This document shows positions 33,225 through 41,753 of a DNA stretch of 64,000 nucleotides, piece by piece. A model generated the notes under the pieces. It was not told where the DNA came from. It made no database searches and saw nothing but the letters and a program-made list of their open reading frames with translations. This stretch comes from Sphaerimonospora sp050942215 (GTDB lineage Bacteria; Actinomycetota; Actinomycetes; Streptosporangiales; Streptosporangiaceae): NCBI RefSeq assembly GCF_050942215.1, contig NZ_CP192056.1, forward strand, positions 3,906,001 through 3,970,000, in the 5' to 3' direction. How positions within the stretch are numbered: position 1 is the first letter of the stretch; each line of letters begins with the position of its first letter. Made by a program: the position numbers and the translations under genes.

Positions 33225-33239
33225 TTTATAATTTATAAA
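33225..33239. repeat. AT-only perfect palindrome
   Basis: TTTATAA-T-TTATAAA is a perfect 15-bp palindrome, entirely A/T in otherwise GC-rich DNA, 6 bp beyond the 3' end of the DUF6461-like gene. It could be a protein-binding site or a recombination scar at the edge of the AT-richer patch. Confidence 0.5.
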
Positions 33240-33245
33240 GGAAAT

Positions 33246-33917
33246 CTATGGAATGATATAATATTCGTGGATTCGGCTTTCAAGCCAGGCTAGGCTTAGT
33301 CGATGGCCAACTATTCGAAACGCGACTTCCAGATATGCGGGAACCGGAAGGGACTCTAAGATCATCCCGTCTGAAGGTTCTTGGAGTGCCACTTCGCTAT
33401 CCGCGCTAGCTGGTTCTCGGATTGGTAAATCAGATAGGAGATGATCCAACGCATGTGGCATGTCGCCGTGGTTCTCCCATGGATCTACGCCGATTGCAGT
33501 AATAATTCTCCCGTTGCATGACCAATGTAGTCGAATGCCGCGATTGACATTACTGAACACATTTACAACGTCTCTCTCGCCTATGGATAAAGCTTGAATG
33601 GTTTCTGGAATTGATCCTCTCCACCCGTTCGGCTCGACCATCACCAAGCATCCTTCCGAGGGTCCGCAGATGACAACTCCTCCGCCTTCGTCTTGAAGGT
33701 CATAGTCCTCCCAGTACAGATCGGCGCCCTGTTGATACGTGACCGATTGACCGGAGTTGGAATCCGCTCCGAGCAGCGTAACGGCATCCTCTATTGCGAT
33801 GTGACCAGGGTTGATCCATGTTATGCACATCGCATCGGCTGGTCCGATGTGCTGGAGCAACTCTAGGTTCGCTGCCGCCAACTGCGCCGACCAATGTGGC
33901 GTCGAAGCGCTACCCAT
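33246..33917 (-). CDS. DUF6461-like protein
   Basis: 223 residues from ATG 33917 (MGSASTPHWSAQ), preferred over the in-frame start at 34031 because the family begins here. Segments such as MCITWINPGHIAIEDAVTLL, VTYQQGADLYWEDYDLQ and VVNVFSNVNRGIRLHWSCNG fit the DUF6461 pattern. The function is unknown. Codon use is noticeably less GC-rich than in neighbouring genes, suggesting recent transfer. Confidence 0.6.
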   Translation of the reverse strand: MGSASTPHWSAQLAAANLELLQHIGPADAMCITWINPGHIAIEDAVTLLGADSNSGQSVTYQQGADLYWEDYDLQDEGGGVVICGPSEGCLVMVEPNGWRGSIPETIQALSIGERDVVNVFSNVNRGIRLHWSCNGRIITAIGVDPWENHGDMPHALDHLLSDLPIREPASADSEVALQEPSDGMILESLPVPAYLEVAFRIVGHRLSLAWLESRIHEYYIIP

Positions 33918-33999
33918 AAATTCCCTGCCTCGGATTAGTTCCTGTGGCCGATAGCCGGACGACCTCGATGAGTACGAGGCCGCCCGAACATCACAGCGC

Positions 34000-34467
34000 T
34001 TAGTTCTTGATGTGAACTCGGAATGGATCATTGTTAAGAATGCGGTATCGCGCGTAGAAGGTTCCCAGATCCGACCCAGCAGATCTATTCTGAGTCAAAT
34101 TAACGTATTTAAGTGAGAAGGCGTATTTGGTGTTGTAGCTAGTGGGTCTTTCCTGTGTGCTGTTGAACGGGTATTGGAACGCCTTGTCGAGCACCTCGGT
34201 CACATGGTCGAGAATGGCACACGGCCGCAGTGAGGAGTCGGCCTCAGTCAGCCTTGCGAAGACATCGACGTCCTTGACGCGGCGAATGGACACGTGGCGT
34301 TTGTATGAGCCGATGAGCAGCGGGGCGACGCCGAGCTTCCGCAGCTTTTCGTCGGCCTCCAGCACCTTGGACACCTGCTTGTGCGCGTCTTCCGCGTGCT
34401 TGGCATCATCGCCAGGCTCGATCGCGCTTAGCGCCTCACGAAATTGAGTGGCGAGCGTCGCCATCAT
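34000..34467 (-). pseudogene. Truncated CD-NTase/SMODS nucleotidyltransferase (CBASS-like)
   Basis: 155 residues from ATG 34467 (GGAAAGG upstream). The first about 100 residues match a polymerase-beta-like nucleotidyltransferase: LLIGSYKRHVSIRRVKDVDV has the GS motif and the Asp-x-Asp pair. After PCAILDHVTEVLDKAF the rest of the catalytic domain, with the third Asp, is missing, and the frame joins a short tail (FYARYRILNNDPFRVHIKN) that resembles the C-terminal sensor domain found in such proteins. An internal deletion is likely. No CBASS effector gene is next to it. Confidence 0.6.
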
Positions 34468-34822
34468 GATCCTTTCCTTCTGGAGGTACATCGCCGGCGG
34501 TAGAAGCCGCCCCGCCTTGGGGCGCTCAGCCCTCGGGCTCTCGAGCCGGGCTCCGACGAGCACCTAGGGGAAGGTTAGGAGGCATCGCCGACAAATTGCT
34601 GCCTCTTTCCGCTGGAATCAGCATTCCAGGATCAGACAGACACGCCGCGCCCCTTACGTTGTAGATCTCGCCCAGTCATTCGGGCCTCTTCGTTTGAACA
34701 TGTCGGTTGACGACGGCCCGTGCACAGGTGGAGCCCACGGCAGCCTGCGGTAATGATGGGTATCGGACTGCCAGCAACTGACGGCTCGTCCGAGCAACAA
34801 ATGAGCAACGAGAAGCAGAAAA

Positions 34823-34850
34823 GCCGTGATCACTCTCTTGTGATCACGGC
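34823..34850 (-). terminator. Rho-independent terminator of the tRNA-Pro locus
   Basis: GCCGTGATCAC and GTGATCACGGC form a perfect 11-bp stem with a 6-nt loop. Read on the minus strand, TTTT follows directly. It lies 20 bp downstream of the tRNA 3' fragment and was presumably that gene's original terminator. Confidence 0.8.
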
Positions 34851-34870
34851 CCCTGACCTGGTAAAACTCT

Positions 34871-34913
34871 GTCGGGACGGCGGGATTTGAACCCACGACC
34901 CCTTGACCCCCAG
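34871..34913 (-). other. 3' fragment of tRNA-Pro(GGG): integrase attachment site
   Basis: On the minus strand the sequence runs CTGGGGGTCAAG, the anticodon loop (GGG) with its 3' stem, then the T-arm with GGGTTCAAATCCC and acceptor strand CGTCCCG plus discriminator. Beyond the anticodon loop the match to tRNA-Pro stops: no 5' anticodon stem, D-arm or acceptor 5' strand follows. Tyrosine-recombinase elements that use a tRNA leave such a 3' duplicate at one end. The tRNA's terminator lies on the left, so the inserted element lies to the right of 34913. The rest of 34564-35162 shows nothing recognisable. Confidence 0.75.
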
Positions 34914-35162
34914 GCAACCCAACAGGCCAGCCTGGACGACAACAAAGCCGCTCTGAGCTGGGAAAACAATCCCTGATAGTCCGGCAGCGTTCTCTCAGGT
35001 CCGGGGGCGTTGTCACTCAGTTGGTCACTCAGAAGGCCTCGTCGCCCTCGGCTCTCGGCCAGTTTCAGGCGTCAACTGGCGGAACCCTCCGGCCCTCGTT
35101 GTGGGCACCCACTTCGTGATCCTCGGTCATACCTTGATCAGCCTGCCTGGACGGCCTCCTTG

Positions 35163-36794
35163 TCAAGGATGGACGGTTCCTCCAGCGAACCAGGTACGGG
35201 CCGTATGCTCCGCTGCTGGGGACAGATCACTCAAGAAGACGACGGCGAGTCGGTTCCTAGCGCGGGAGCACGAGACGTAGAAGAGGCTCCTCGTACGGTG
35301 GATCCTGTCCTTCGTCCCGAACGGGTCCGCCAGCATCTCATTCATGCTGTACATCGTCCACGCCTTATCGTCGATCACGACCACGACGTCGTCGAACTCC
35401 GCGCCCTTCACACCATGTTGTGTGGCAAGAGGGGTTTGCCCGTTCATGTAGAGGCCGTAGGCGATGGCTTGTACGTAGGGCAGAGCAAGCACGGTACGGG
35501 CAAGATCTACCCTACGTTGAGCGCGACTGTCGAGGTCCTTCGCCATGATGCTGCGCTCTCTCGCCTTAATCTCCGCCGACTTGTTCAGCAGGCCGAGCTC
35601 CTGGGCCTGGTCGAAGACCGCGCCGACGGTCATGGTCGCGCGTGAGGCCACCATGCTCTGCAGCGCCCGTGAGATCCTGCCTTTGTCCTCATGCTTGGTG
35701 ATCTTTATCTTCTTGGTGGCGAGTAGCCCGGCCAGCAGTGTGGGGTCCTCAGAGTCGAAGGCAGTACAGAGAGCTTCGATGTCAAGCATGTGGCAGGCGA
35801 AGGGATCGGTACCGTCGTGCAGGCTATCCAGCCGATTGGCCTTCCGGTAGGCATCAAGAAGGTCGGGGTAATCCAGATCGCGAGCGATTGCCCGGTGGGT
35901 GAGAAAGAGCTGTTTGGAGGATTCGCGAGGCCAGCCTAGGCCGTCGAGCCGGCCGAGCGCCGAGCTCAGGCGTGCCTCCTTTGGGACGTCCCGCTGCAGG
36001 AAGAGCCGGACCTCCCCGCTGCGAGGCAGGCCGATGGGCTTCTGGACGAGGTCGGGCCGTACCGCGTTGAGAACATCGATGATCGACTGGGCTGAGCGCC
36101 GGTTTTCGTCCTTAGTGATACGTAGGAGGTCGGGGTATCCCTTAACCTCGCCCACGCCCGTCCGGTAGATCTTCTGCATCGAGTCGCCGAACAGTCCGAC
36201 GGTGCATCCACGGCTGCCGGCGCCAGCCAGATGATCGAGCAGGACCTCCACGGTCAGAGGAGAGGTGTCCTGATATTCGTCCACAAGGATGTACGGGAAC
36301 CGGTCAGCGATGATTCGTGCCAGTTTCGGTGAGCCGGACACGAGTCGGTGAGACAGCGCCAAGACGTCGTCATGTGAGATCCGGCCCTCGGCGAGGTTGC
36401 GACCCAGTTGGACGTACCTGATCGGAACATTCGACGTCAGCGACTCCAGATCCTGGGGGTCGTCGGACTCGTCGTTCCTCGCGATGAGCGCCTCGCGCAA
36501 CGGATCTTGGAACCGTTCGATCTCCGCCCAGAGAAACTCATGGATCGTTGCGACGAGGACAAGCGGGTCGGCGCCAACCCGCTCGCGGATCTCATCCTTC
36601 GCTACGTTCGTGTAGGTGATGCACGCGACCCTGCCACCGGTCCGCTCCAGGTCTGCGCGGCGCTCGGTGAGCAGATGGCGCAGCGCCTGAACGAGCGTGT
36701 GGGTCTTCCCGGAACCCGCACCTGCGTCGACCAGAAAGCTGCGCCGCTCGTCCAGCGCGGAGATCACTTGTTCGGCGACGTCGCGATCAGCCAC
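35163..36794 (-). CDS. UvrD/Rep-like helicase (Gabija GajB-like)
   Basis: 543 residues. Helicase motifs: DAGAGSGKTHTLVQAL (Walker A), ACITYTNVAKDEI, ILVDEYQDTSP (Walker B/Q), VGLFGDSMQKIY, QHGVKGAEFDDVVVV and LFYVSCSRARNRLAVVF. This is a compact SF1A helicase without nuclease domain. It begins 31 bp inside the end of the OLD-nuclease gene, so the two are translationally coupled in the order GajA-GajB, where the helicase partner senses or processes DNA ends and nucleotides. Confidence 0.88.
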   Translation of the reverse strand: MADRDVAEQVISALDERRSFLVDAGAGSGKTHTLVQALRHLLTERRADLERTGGRVACITYTNVAKDEIRERVGADPLVLVATIHEFLWAEIERFQDPLREALIARNDESDDPQDLESLTSNVPIRYVQLGRNLAEGRISHDDVLALSHRLVSGSPKLARIIADRFPYILVDEYQDTSPLTVEVLLDHLAGAGSRGCTVGLFGDSMQKIYRTGVGEVKGYPDLLRITKDENRRSAQSIIDVLNAVRPDLVQKPIGLPRSGEVRLFLQRDVPKEARLSSALGRLDGLGWPRESSKQLFLTHRAIARDLDYPDLLDAYRKANRLDSLHDGTDPFACHMLDIEALCTAFDSEDPTLLAGLLATKKIKITKHEDKGRISRALQSMVASRATMTVGAVFDQAQELGLLNKSAEIKARERSIMAKDLDSRAQRRVDLARTVLALPYVQAIAYGLYMNGQTPLATQHGVKGAEFDDVVVVIDDKAWTMYSMNEMLADPFGTKDRIHRTRSLFYVSCSRARNRLAVVFLSDLSPAAEHTARTWFAGGTVHP

Positions 36795-38794
36795 TGCAGT
36801 CCCTCGGCGATGTATCGGGGAACGGTCCAGCCGTCCAGCATGAGGATGTCGAACGCGAAGTCGGTCTTTTTTCCGTTTAGCGACGCGGCGATATCGTAGG
36901 CGTTCTGGGCGATTTCCTCGGAAGTGACGGGCGCTTGAAGATGTTTTTCGAATGAGTGCCTGACTGTTAGCTGGTCGAGGTATTTGGCCAGGATGTCGGC
37001 GTTTGCGAGGATGAAGGCTTCTTCAAAGCTCCTTCCGCAGGCTTGTCCAGGTTCTTCGGCCACCTGATAAGCCAGTCGCACACGGTCAAAGGTCCGCTGC
37101 TCCTCGGTGGCCGCGAGCAATGCATCGATCTCCGTCAGATGAGGCAGCCAACCCTTAATGGCGGCGTTCGACGTGACGGCACCTTTGGTATCCGTTCGAC
37201 AGGCCTCGTAGTTGGTTGCCAGCTTCCCGTTCTTGTCTGTTTTCTGGATCGGTTCGACGGAGTCCACATCCGTAATGACCAGTGTGCGTACACCTAGGAA
37301 GGCCAAGAGTTCACGGAAACGGTAGGCGTAGGCATCGCCTACCTCAACCACGGAGACATATTCGCGGCGGAGTTGATCGGCGCAATTTCTGATCATTGCC
37401 GGCATGAGGAGCCGTTCGGTAGTGCCCTCGATTAGAACGACGCTGTCAGCGAAGAACATGTCACATCGGTGCAGGACCATGTACTTGGCGAGAAAACGCA
37501 GTGTCTCTTCGGCGGGTACAGGTTCCGTCGTGTGACGGAACTCCGCCAGATCCTTGACCACGAGCTGCGGACCAGTGCAGTCGAAGTAGCGGACAGCTTC
37601 AAAGTGGCCGCTGGCGACAATGTGCGAGGAGTGCGTGGTCACGATTACCTGGACGCCCTCCGCAGCCTGTTCTTCCAGAAGGTCCCTGACCCCCCGGACG
37701 AATACCTCCTGCATCTGGGGATGGAGATGGGCTTCCGGTTCCTCTAAGAACAGGAGGCTCACAGCCGGTTTGGGCGACGCGCGCCGATGAGACTCCAGGA
37801 AACTGATGACCTGTAGGACGATGAAGGCCAGCTTGCTGTAACCGAGGCCGTTGTGCCCCTCGGGCAACTGCCGGCTGCCGTCGCCGTCGGCATAAGTGAT
37901 GCGTGTGGTGTTCTTGACGATGGACACCGGGTCGAGTTCGGAGACTAAGCGGGGCTGCTGGCCGGGGCCGAAGATCCCGTTGCCGAAGGTGTTCATCAAG
38001 GTGAGAACAGGGGTGAAGATATCGTCGTAGCTGCTGTCGAGTCTCTTGGCCATCGCCGCGAGAGTGTTCTCGAACTTGGCGACGATCGCATGCTCGTCCT
38101 CATGATATGTCTCGATGAACTTCTCGAAGGTCCGTGACAGCTTCCTGGTTCGATCGGCCGAGACGTCGTCGAACTTCACCTGGGCGAAGACGAACATCGC
38201 CGAGACGATCTGTCTCGCCGTCGAACGTTCGATGGGGACGCTGACCTCTGAAGCCGCGCCCGTCCCGATCGCATGAAATGCCACATGGAAGTGGCGCTGA
38301 AAATACTTCGCGAGCTGCTTATCATCGGCTTTTGTCTTGCTGATGCTGCTGAGAAAGTCCAGAGCGCTTCGCACCTCGACCCGTGCTTCGAGCTCGGCCT
38401 CGTGACATTCCTCAGAAAGATCGACAATCACCGCGCTGATCGAGGAAAGATCCTCGTCCTCCTGGTAGGAGATGGTCAGCCGGAGCCGGATCTCCGGCAG
38501 TAACCCGACCGCCTGGTCGGTCAGCACGATGGCCCGCGCTGGGTCTGATTCTCTCAGACGCTCGGCCTGACGGTACTTGCGTGCCGCCAGTTTGAGGTCC
38601 CTGATCCGGGAGGTCGGCAGATCATCCAGCGTAAAACGCGGACGCTCACCGCCAAAGAATCTCTCAAATAGTTCGACGAACGAAGTCTTTCCGCTGTTGT
38701 TCCTTCCGACGATGAGCGTGGCTTGGTCATCGATGCGTACCTTCACACCTTCGAGCGCACGGAAGTTCGTAACTTTTGCGCATACGAGTCGCAT
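36764..38794 (-). CDS. OLD-family ATPase/Toprim nuclease (Gabija GajA-like)
   Basis: 676 residues. The ABC-type ATPase has GRNNSGKTSF (30-39), LEEPEAHLHPQMQEVF (signature and Walker B) and VIVTTHSSHIVASG (switch His). The C-terminal Toprim nuclease shows VVLIEGTTERLLMPAM (Glu, about 455) and LVITDVDSVEP (Asp-x-Asp, about 509). With the downstream UvrD-like helicase this matches the two-gene Gabija defence system, in which GajA nicks DNA when nucleotides are depleted. Assignment as Gabija rather than another OLD-UvrD pair rests on gene order and domains. Confidence 0.87.
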   Translation of the reverse strand: MRLVCAKVTNFRALEGVKVRIDDQATLIVGRNNSGKTSFVELFERFFGGERPRFTLDDLPTSRIRDLKLAARKYRQAERLRESDPARAIVLTDQAVGLLPEIRLRLTISYQEDEDLSSISAVIVDLSEECHEAELEARVEVRSALDFLSSISKTKADDKQLAKYFQRHFHVAFHAIGTGAASEVSVPIERSTARQIVSAMFVFAQVKFDDVSADRTRKLSRTFEKFIETYHEDEHAIVAKFENTLAAMAKRLDSSYDDIFTPVLTLMNTFGNGIFGPGQQPRLVSELDPVSIVKNTTRITYADGDGSRQLPEGHNGLGYSKLAFIVLQVISFLESHRRASPKPAVSLLFLEEPEAHLHPQMQEVFVRGVRDLLEEQAAEGVQVIVTTHSSHIVASGHFEAVRYFDCTGPQLVVKDLAEFRHTTEPVPAEETLRFLAKYMVLHRCDMFFADSVVLIEGTTERLLMPAMIRNCADQLRREYVSVVEVGDAYAYRFRELLAFLGVRTLVITDVDSVEPIQKTDKNGKLATNYEACRTDTKGAVTSNAAIKGWLPHLTEIDALLAATEEQRTFDRVRLAYQVAEEPGQACGRSFEEAFILANADILAKYLDQLTVRHSFEKHLQAPVTSEEIAQNAYDIAASLNGKKTDFAFDILMLDGWTVPRYIAEGLQWLIATSPNK

Positions 38795-39138
38795 ATCTGT
38801 CCTGTGGGGGTTTCCGCTCGGCCGTCATCGCCCGCTGGGCAGCCGATCCTCTAGAGAAGTATGCGGTGAAGGAGGTACAGGAGAGGCCAGAACTCCAAAG
38901 TTACCTGCGAGGCCTGGGCATCTTCCCGGCATTGGGGATCTTCGCTGCGCGGGTCTTGCCCATCTGGGCCTGAGCTCTCGGTAGACGTCCTCGCGGCCTG
39001 GGGCGAGGCCGCGTATCCGGGACCTGCCTGCCATGGTGATCACCTGACCTGGGTGGTTAACGGCGCGACGTAAGCGCACGGGCCTGGAACCATGCGTTCG
39101 GATTCACCGTTGGGCGATCGAACGAGGAGGTAGCAGTC
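38795..39138. other. Intergenic region upstream of the OLD nuclease
   Basis: 344 bp. A plus-strand open stretch ending at 38973 (PLEKYAVKEVQERPELQSYL) could be a fragment of a small protein but overlaps the OLD gene's start and has no ribosome site. An AGGAGG site near 39125 belongs to the next gene. No repeat or RNA gene was seen. Confidence 0.4.
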
Positions 39139-39357
39139 ATGAGTTTTCGACCGAACCCGAACCTGCAGGCCGAGCTACAGAAGATGCTGGCGCCGAAGAT
39201 GAAGGCTTACCAACAGGAACTGAACGAGGTCCTGCAGGAGCTCGCTGGCAAGCCGATGGACGAGATCCACCAGGCGCTCGTCGACGTGACAGAGCGGCAC
39301 GGGATCAAGCCCAACGTCGAGCAGCTGCGCGAACTCGTCGAGCAGCACGCCGGCTAA
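39139..39357 (+). CDS. Small helical protein, phage/element type
   Basis: 72 residues with a strong AGGAGG site 9 bp before ATG 39139. MSFRPNPNLQAELQKMLAPK and the following helices are amphipathic with no cysteines or membrane segments. Similar small proteins occur in actinomycete prophages and integrative elements, without known function. Its stop meets the 3' end of the HNH pseudogene. Confidence 0.6.
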   Translation: MSFRPNPNLQAELQKMLAPKMKAYQQELNEVLQELAGKPMDEIHQALVDVTERHGIKPNVEQLRELVEQHAG

Positions 39358-39698
39358 CACACGTTCCATCCCCCCGGCTGGTGTTGCGCGGTCTCCCTAC
39401 TGTGGCAGGGGCCGACAGCCTGCGCCCGTGCTGGGGGTCGTCGGGGTCAAGCCCGCGGCGTACGAGCTCGCGCCGGCCGAGGGGGTAGTGGTCGGCGTGC
39501 ACGCTGGCGGCCTTGCCGCACAGCGTGCACGCCGGATCTCGGTGGAGCACCGCGCGCCTGAACTTGTCTCGATGGCGGGAGCCGTACCCACGCTGGGAGG
39601 CCGCGGTGTTTCTCGGCGGCGCGGCAGGTGTCGCAGCGGCCTCCGACGGCGAGGTTGGGGCATCCGGGGGTGCTGCAGACGGCGAGGGCCTTCGGCAT
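39354..39698 (-). pseudogene. HNH endonuclease, two compensating frameshifts
   Basis: The start reads CSTPGCPNLAVGGRCDTCRA (first zinc knuckle) from ATG 39698. The core then continues one frame over as GYGSRHRDKFRRAVLHRDPA, CTLCGKAASVHADHYPLGRR and GLDPDDPQHG, the HNH motif with its His-Asp. The ending returns to the first frame as GPCHSRETAQHQPGG with a stop at 39354. Phage-type HNH proteins have these three parts in one frame. As written the gene is broken, though a sequencing error at two sites would also explain it. Confidence 0.65.
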
Positions 39699-39960
39699 GG
39701 ACTGCGCCTCCTGGCGATCACACCGCCCGGAGTTCGAGAATGTTCGAATGCGTCGCTACCGACTGCCAGCACAGGTGCCGCTCGGCGAGAACGACGAGCC
39801 TCGCCGGTTCCACGTGCCGCGCTGGGACCGGACATACCTGGTGGTCGAGGTCGTGCTCCTCTGGAGGAATAGCCCGAGGCCTGGTGGACTCCAGCCAACC
39901 TGGGGCGGCCCATCGAGGAGCAGTCGTTGCTGTCCTCCCAGATGCCGTCGGTGGTGAAGG

Positions 39961-40285
39961 TCATGGTGTGGGGGCGTCTTCGATGACCCAGCCGCCCTCG
40001 ACGGGGAAGATCCAGGCGGTGTCCTCTGCGACGGTGATGGTGTGACGTCGCTGGTGGTCCAGGCGGCGTGGCTGGTCATCCGGAGGGTGTGGCGGGCAAC
40101 GGCGGCCTCGATGTGGCGGCGGTCGCGGGGGTCTTGGCGGCGACGTCGATCTGGGTGATCACGATGGCGTCGGCGGCGAGCTGGGCGCCGAGCCGGTGCT
40201 GGGCCGCATTACCGCCGGTGGCGGTGCCGCGCTGGGTCTTGCCGTCGACCGTCATGGGGATCAACTCCTCGGGGTCGTCGTACAA
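39961..40285 (-). other. Degenerate coding remnants
   Basis: Two short coding-like stretches sit in different frames. One (VDGKTQRGTATGGNAAQHRL, 40076-40285) resembles the DGKT...RG segment of ISAs1-type transposases. The other (AEDTAWIFPVEGGWVIEDAP, ending near 39961) resembles a small actinomycete protein tail. Neither has a credible start. The stretch 39699-39960 holds nothing I can identify. Confidence 0.35.
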
Positions 40286-41429
40286 CTCGGTGAGTTGGCC
40301 GTCCCTGTGGGCGGCGTAAGCGGCGTCAGCGTGCGCGGCGTTGACCTACGCGATCGTACGGCACACGGTGTCGGGATGCGGAGCCAGGTAGCGGCCACTT
40401 CGCTGACCGCGCCGGGCTCCGATCTGCTCCAGGACGTGCTGCGGAGCGTTGACGATCCAGTGCCGGATCGCCGCATACGAGGTCGCGCCGGACACGATCG
40501 CCGCCTGGACCAGCGCCAGGATGACGACCAGTCGGTGCCGTCGCCCGCGCTCTCGTTGATCACTTCAAGGCGGCGCAGCAGCGCCGCGACCTCGGGTAGC
40601 TGCTGTGCGTCGGCCGCGTGCAGCGCGCCGATCAGGTGGGTCAGCCCGTCGACTGCCGTCATCGGCGGACGCAGGCTGGTGATCAGGATGCCCTGGTCGA
40701 TCAGCCGGTGCAGGAGCGCGCGGATCGTCTCCGGTGCGGCGGCGGGGAAACGGGCGTTCAGCTGGGCGGCCAGCACCCCGAATCGGATCGGTGAAGCGGC
40801 CGCGGTCAGCACGGACTGTATCGGCCGGCTGTGCCGTACGGATATCTCCCGCAGCGGGCCGGGGGTCCGGGCGCCCAGTGCCGCTCGCGTGGCCACGATG
40901 AAGCGCCTGTCGCGTACGATCCCGGCGTTGTCTGCCACCACCGTCAGCCGGGGGCGTAGGTCCGGGTGCCGTTCGAGGTGGTCGATCAGCATCGTGAGCC
41001 ATTCGGCGTCGGCACGTGCCAGCGCGCGGTGCCCGGCACCGATCTGTGCCGTGGCGGGCCCGACACTGGCGGTGGTCACCCCGGAGAACAGCCCGAACGG
41101 GGTAGCGCGCCGCTGCCAGCGCAGCAAGTAGGAGGTCATCGACACGATCGTGCGAAGCAGTTGTACGGCATCGGGCAGGGCGCGGCGAGAACGGGACTGG
41201 CCAGCCGCAGCGCCTCACGTACGTCGTCGCGGGACCATACCTTCTCCAGCCAGGCCCGGCCTTCCTGCTCGATCGTGGCTGGGTCGGACACGTCCAGGTG
41301 GGCCGGCATGTCCAGGTCACCTGGGTCGGTTGTCGCACGCACCATCACCAGGCCGTTGTGACGGTATCGCGGGGGAATGCTCACGGTGATCCGCTCCTCA
41401 GGGTGAGGAACCGCGCCGTCGGCGTCCAC
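40261..41429 (-). pseudogene. Class I lanthipeptide dehydratase (LanB-type), broken
   Basis: The N-terminus is from the frame starting at 41429: GLVMVRATTDPGDLDMPAHL, then WSRDDVREALRLASPVL. Near 41180 the sequence shifts frame to LPDAVQLLRTIVSMTSYLLRW and RRATPFGLFSGVT, the hallmark of lantibiotic dehydratases. The second frame continues for about 200 family-like residues (ALLHRLIDQGILITSLRPPM) and then decays near 40540. Full proteins are about 800-1000 residues; the glutamyl-elimination part is missing. It once dehydrated Ser/Thr in the precursor encoded just upstream. Confidence 0.8.
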
Positions 41430-41486
41430 AGCGGGACCTGGACGCCGACGGCACAGGACTGAGCTGGATTGACTGGGCTGGCTGGT

Positions 41487-41684
41487 TCAGGCTGGGTCGT
41501 TGGAGCTGGTGGCGCACGCGCTGGTGCTGCAGCTGCTACCGCAGCCGTCGCTGGTGTCGCACATCATGATCACAAGCGGCGTGGTGGCCTCCACCACACG
41601 CATGTCCAGCTCGAACTCCTCATCGGCGACGACGTCCGCGACGTCCAGCGCCTCGGGGGCGTCGAGGGTCAATGATGGAGCCAT
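41487..41684 (-). CDS. FxLD-family lanthipeptide precursor
   Basis: 65 residues. The leader carries FELD (24-27), the FxLD signature recognised by the biosynthetic enzymes. The core is rich in Ser/Thr and has Cys42, Cys48, Cys52 and Cys57 in MCDTSDGCGSSCSTSAC, suited to thioether rings. It lies between the FxLD methyltransferase and the broken dehydratase, all on the minus strand. The precursor looks intact although the pathway is not: no cyclase or protease gene is near. Confidence 0.88.
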   Translation of the reverse strand: MAPSLTLDAPEALDVADVVADEEFELDMRVVEATTPLVIMMCDTSDGCGSSCSTSACATSSNDPA

Positions 41685-41753
41685 CGAATCACTCTCCTCA
41701 CAGTCGGGTGGGTTTTGGTGTGGTGCACCTGGCCCGCGCAGGCCGCGTGGCGC

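Noticed and set aside
34871..34913. Complete tRNA gene
   Set aside because: Only the anticodon loop onward matches tRNA-Pro; the 5' half that would pair with the acceptor strand CGTCCCG and the anticodon stem is absent.
34654..35016. Minus-strand open frame across the tRNA fragment
   Set aside because: The frame runs through the tRNA T-arm (giving VGSNPAVPTE, a well-known artefact of translating tRNA 3' ends), so it is not a gene.
38776..38973. 65-codon open frame upstream of the OLD nuclease
   Set aside because: It overlaps the start of the OLD gene, lacks a ribosome site and shows no family resemblance; at most a fragment.
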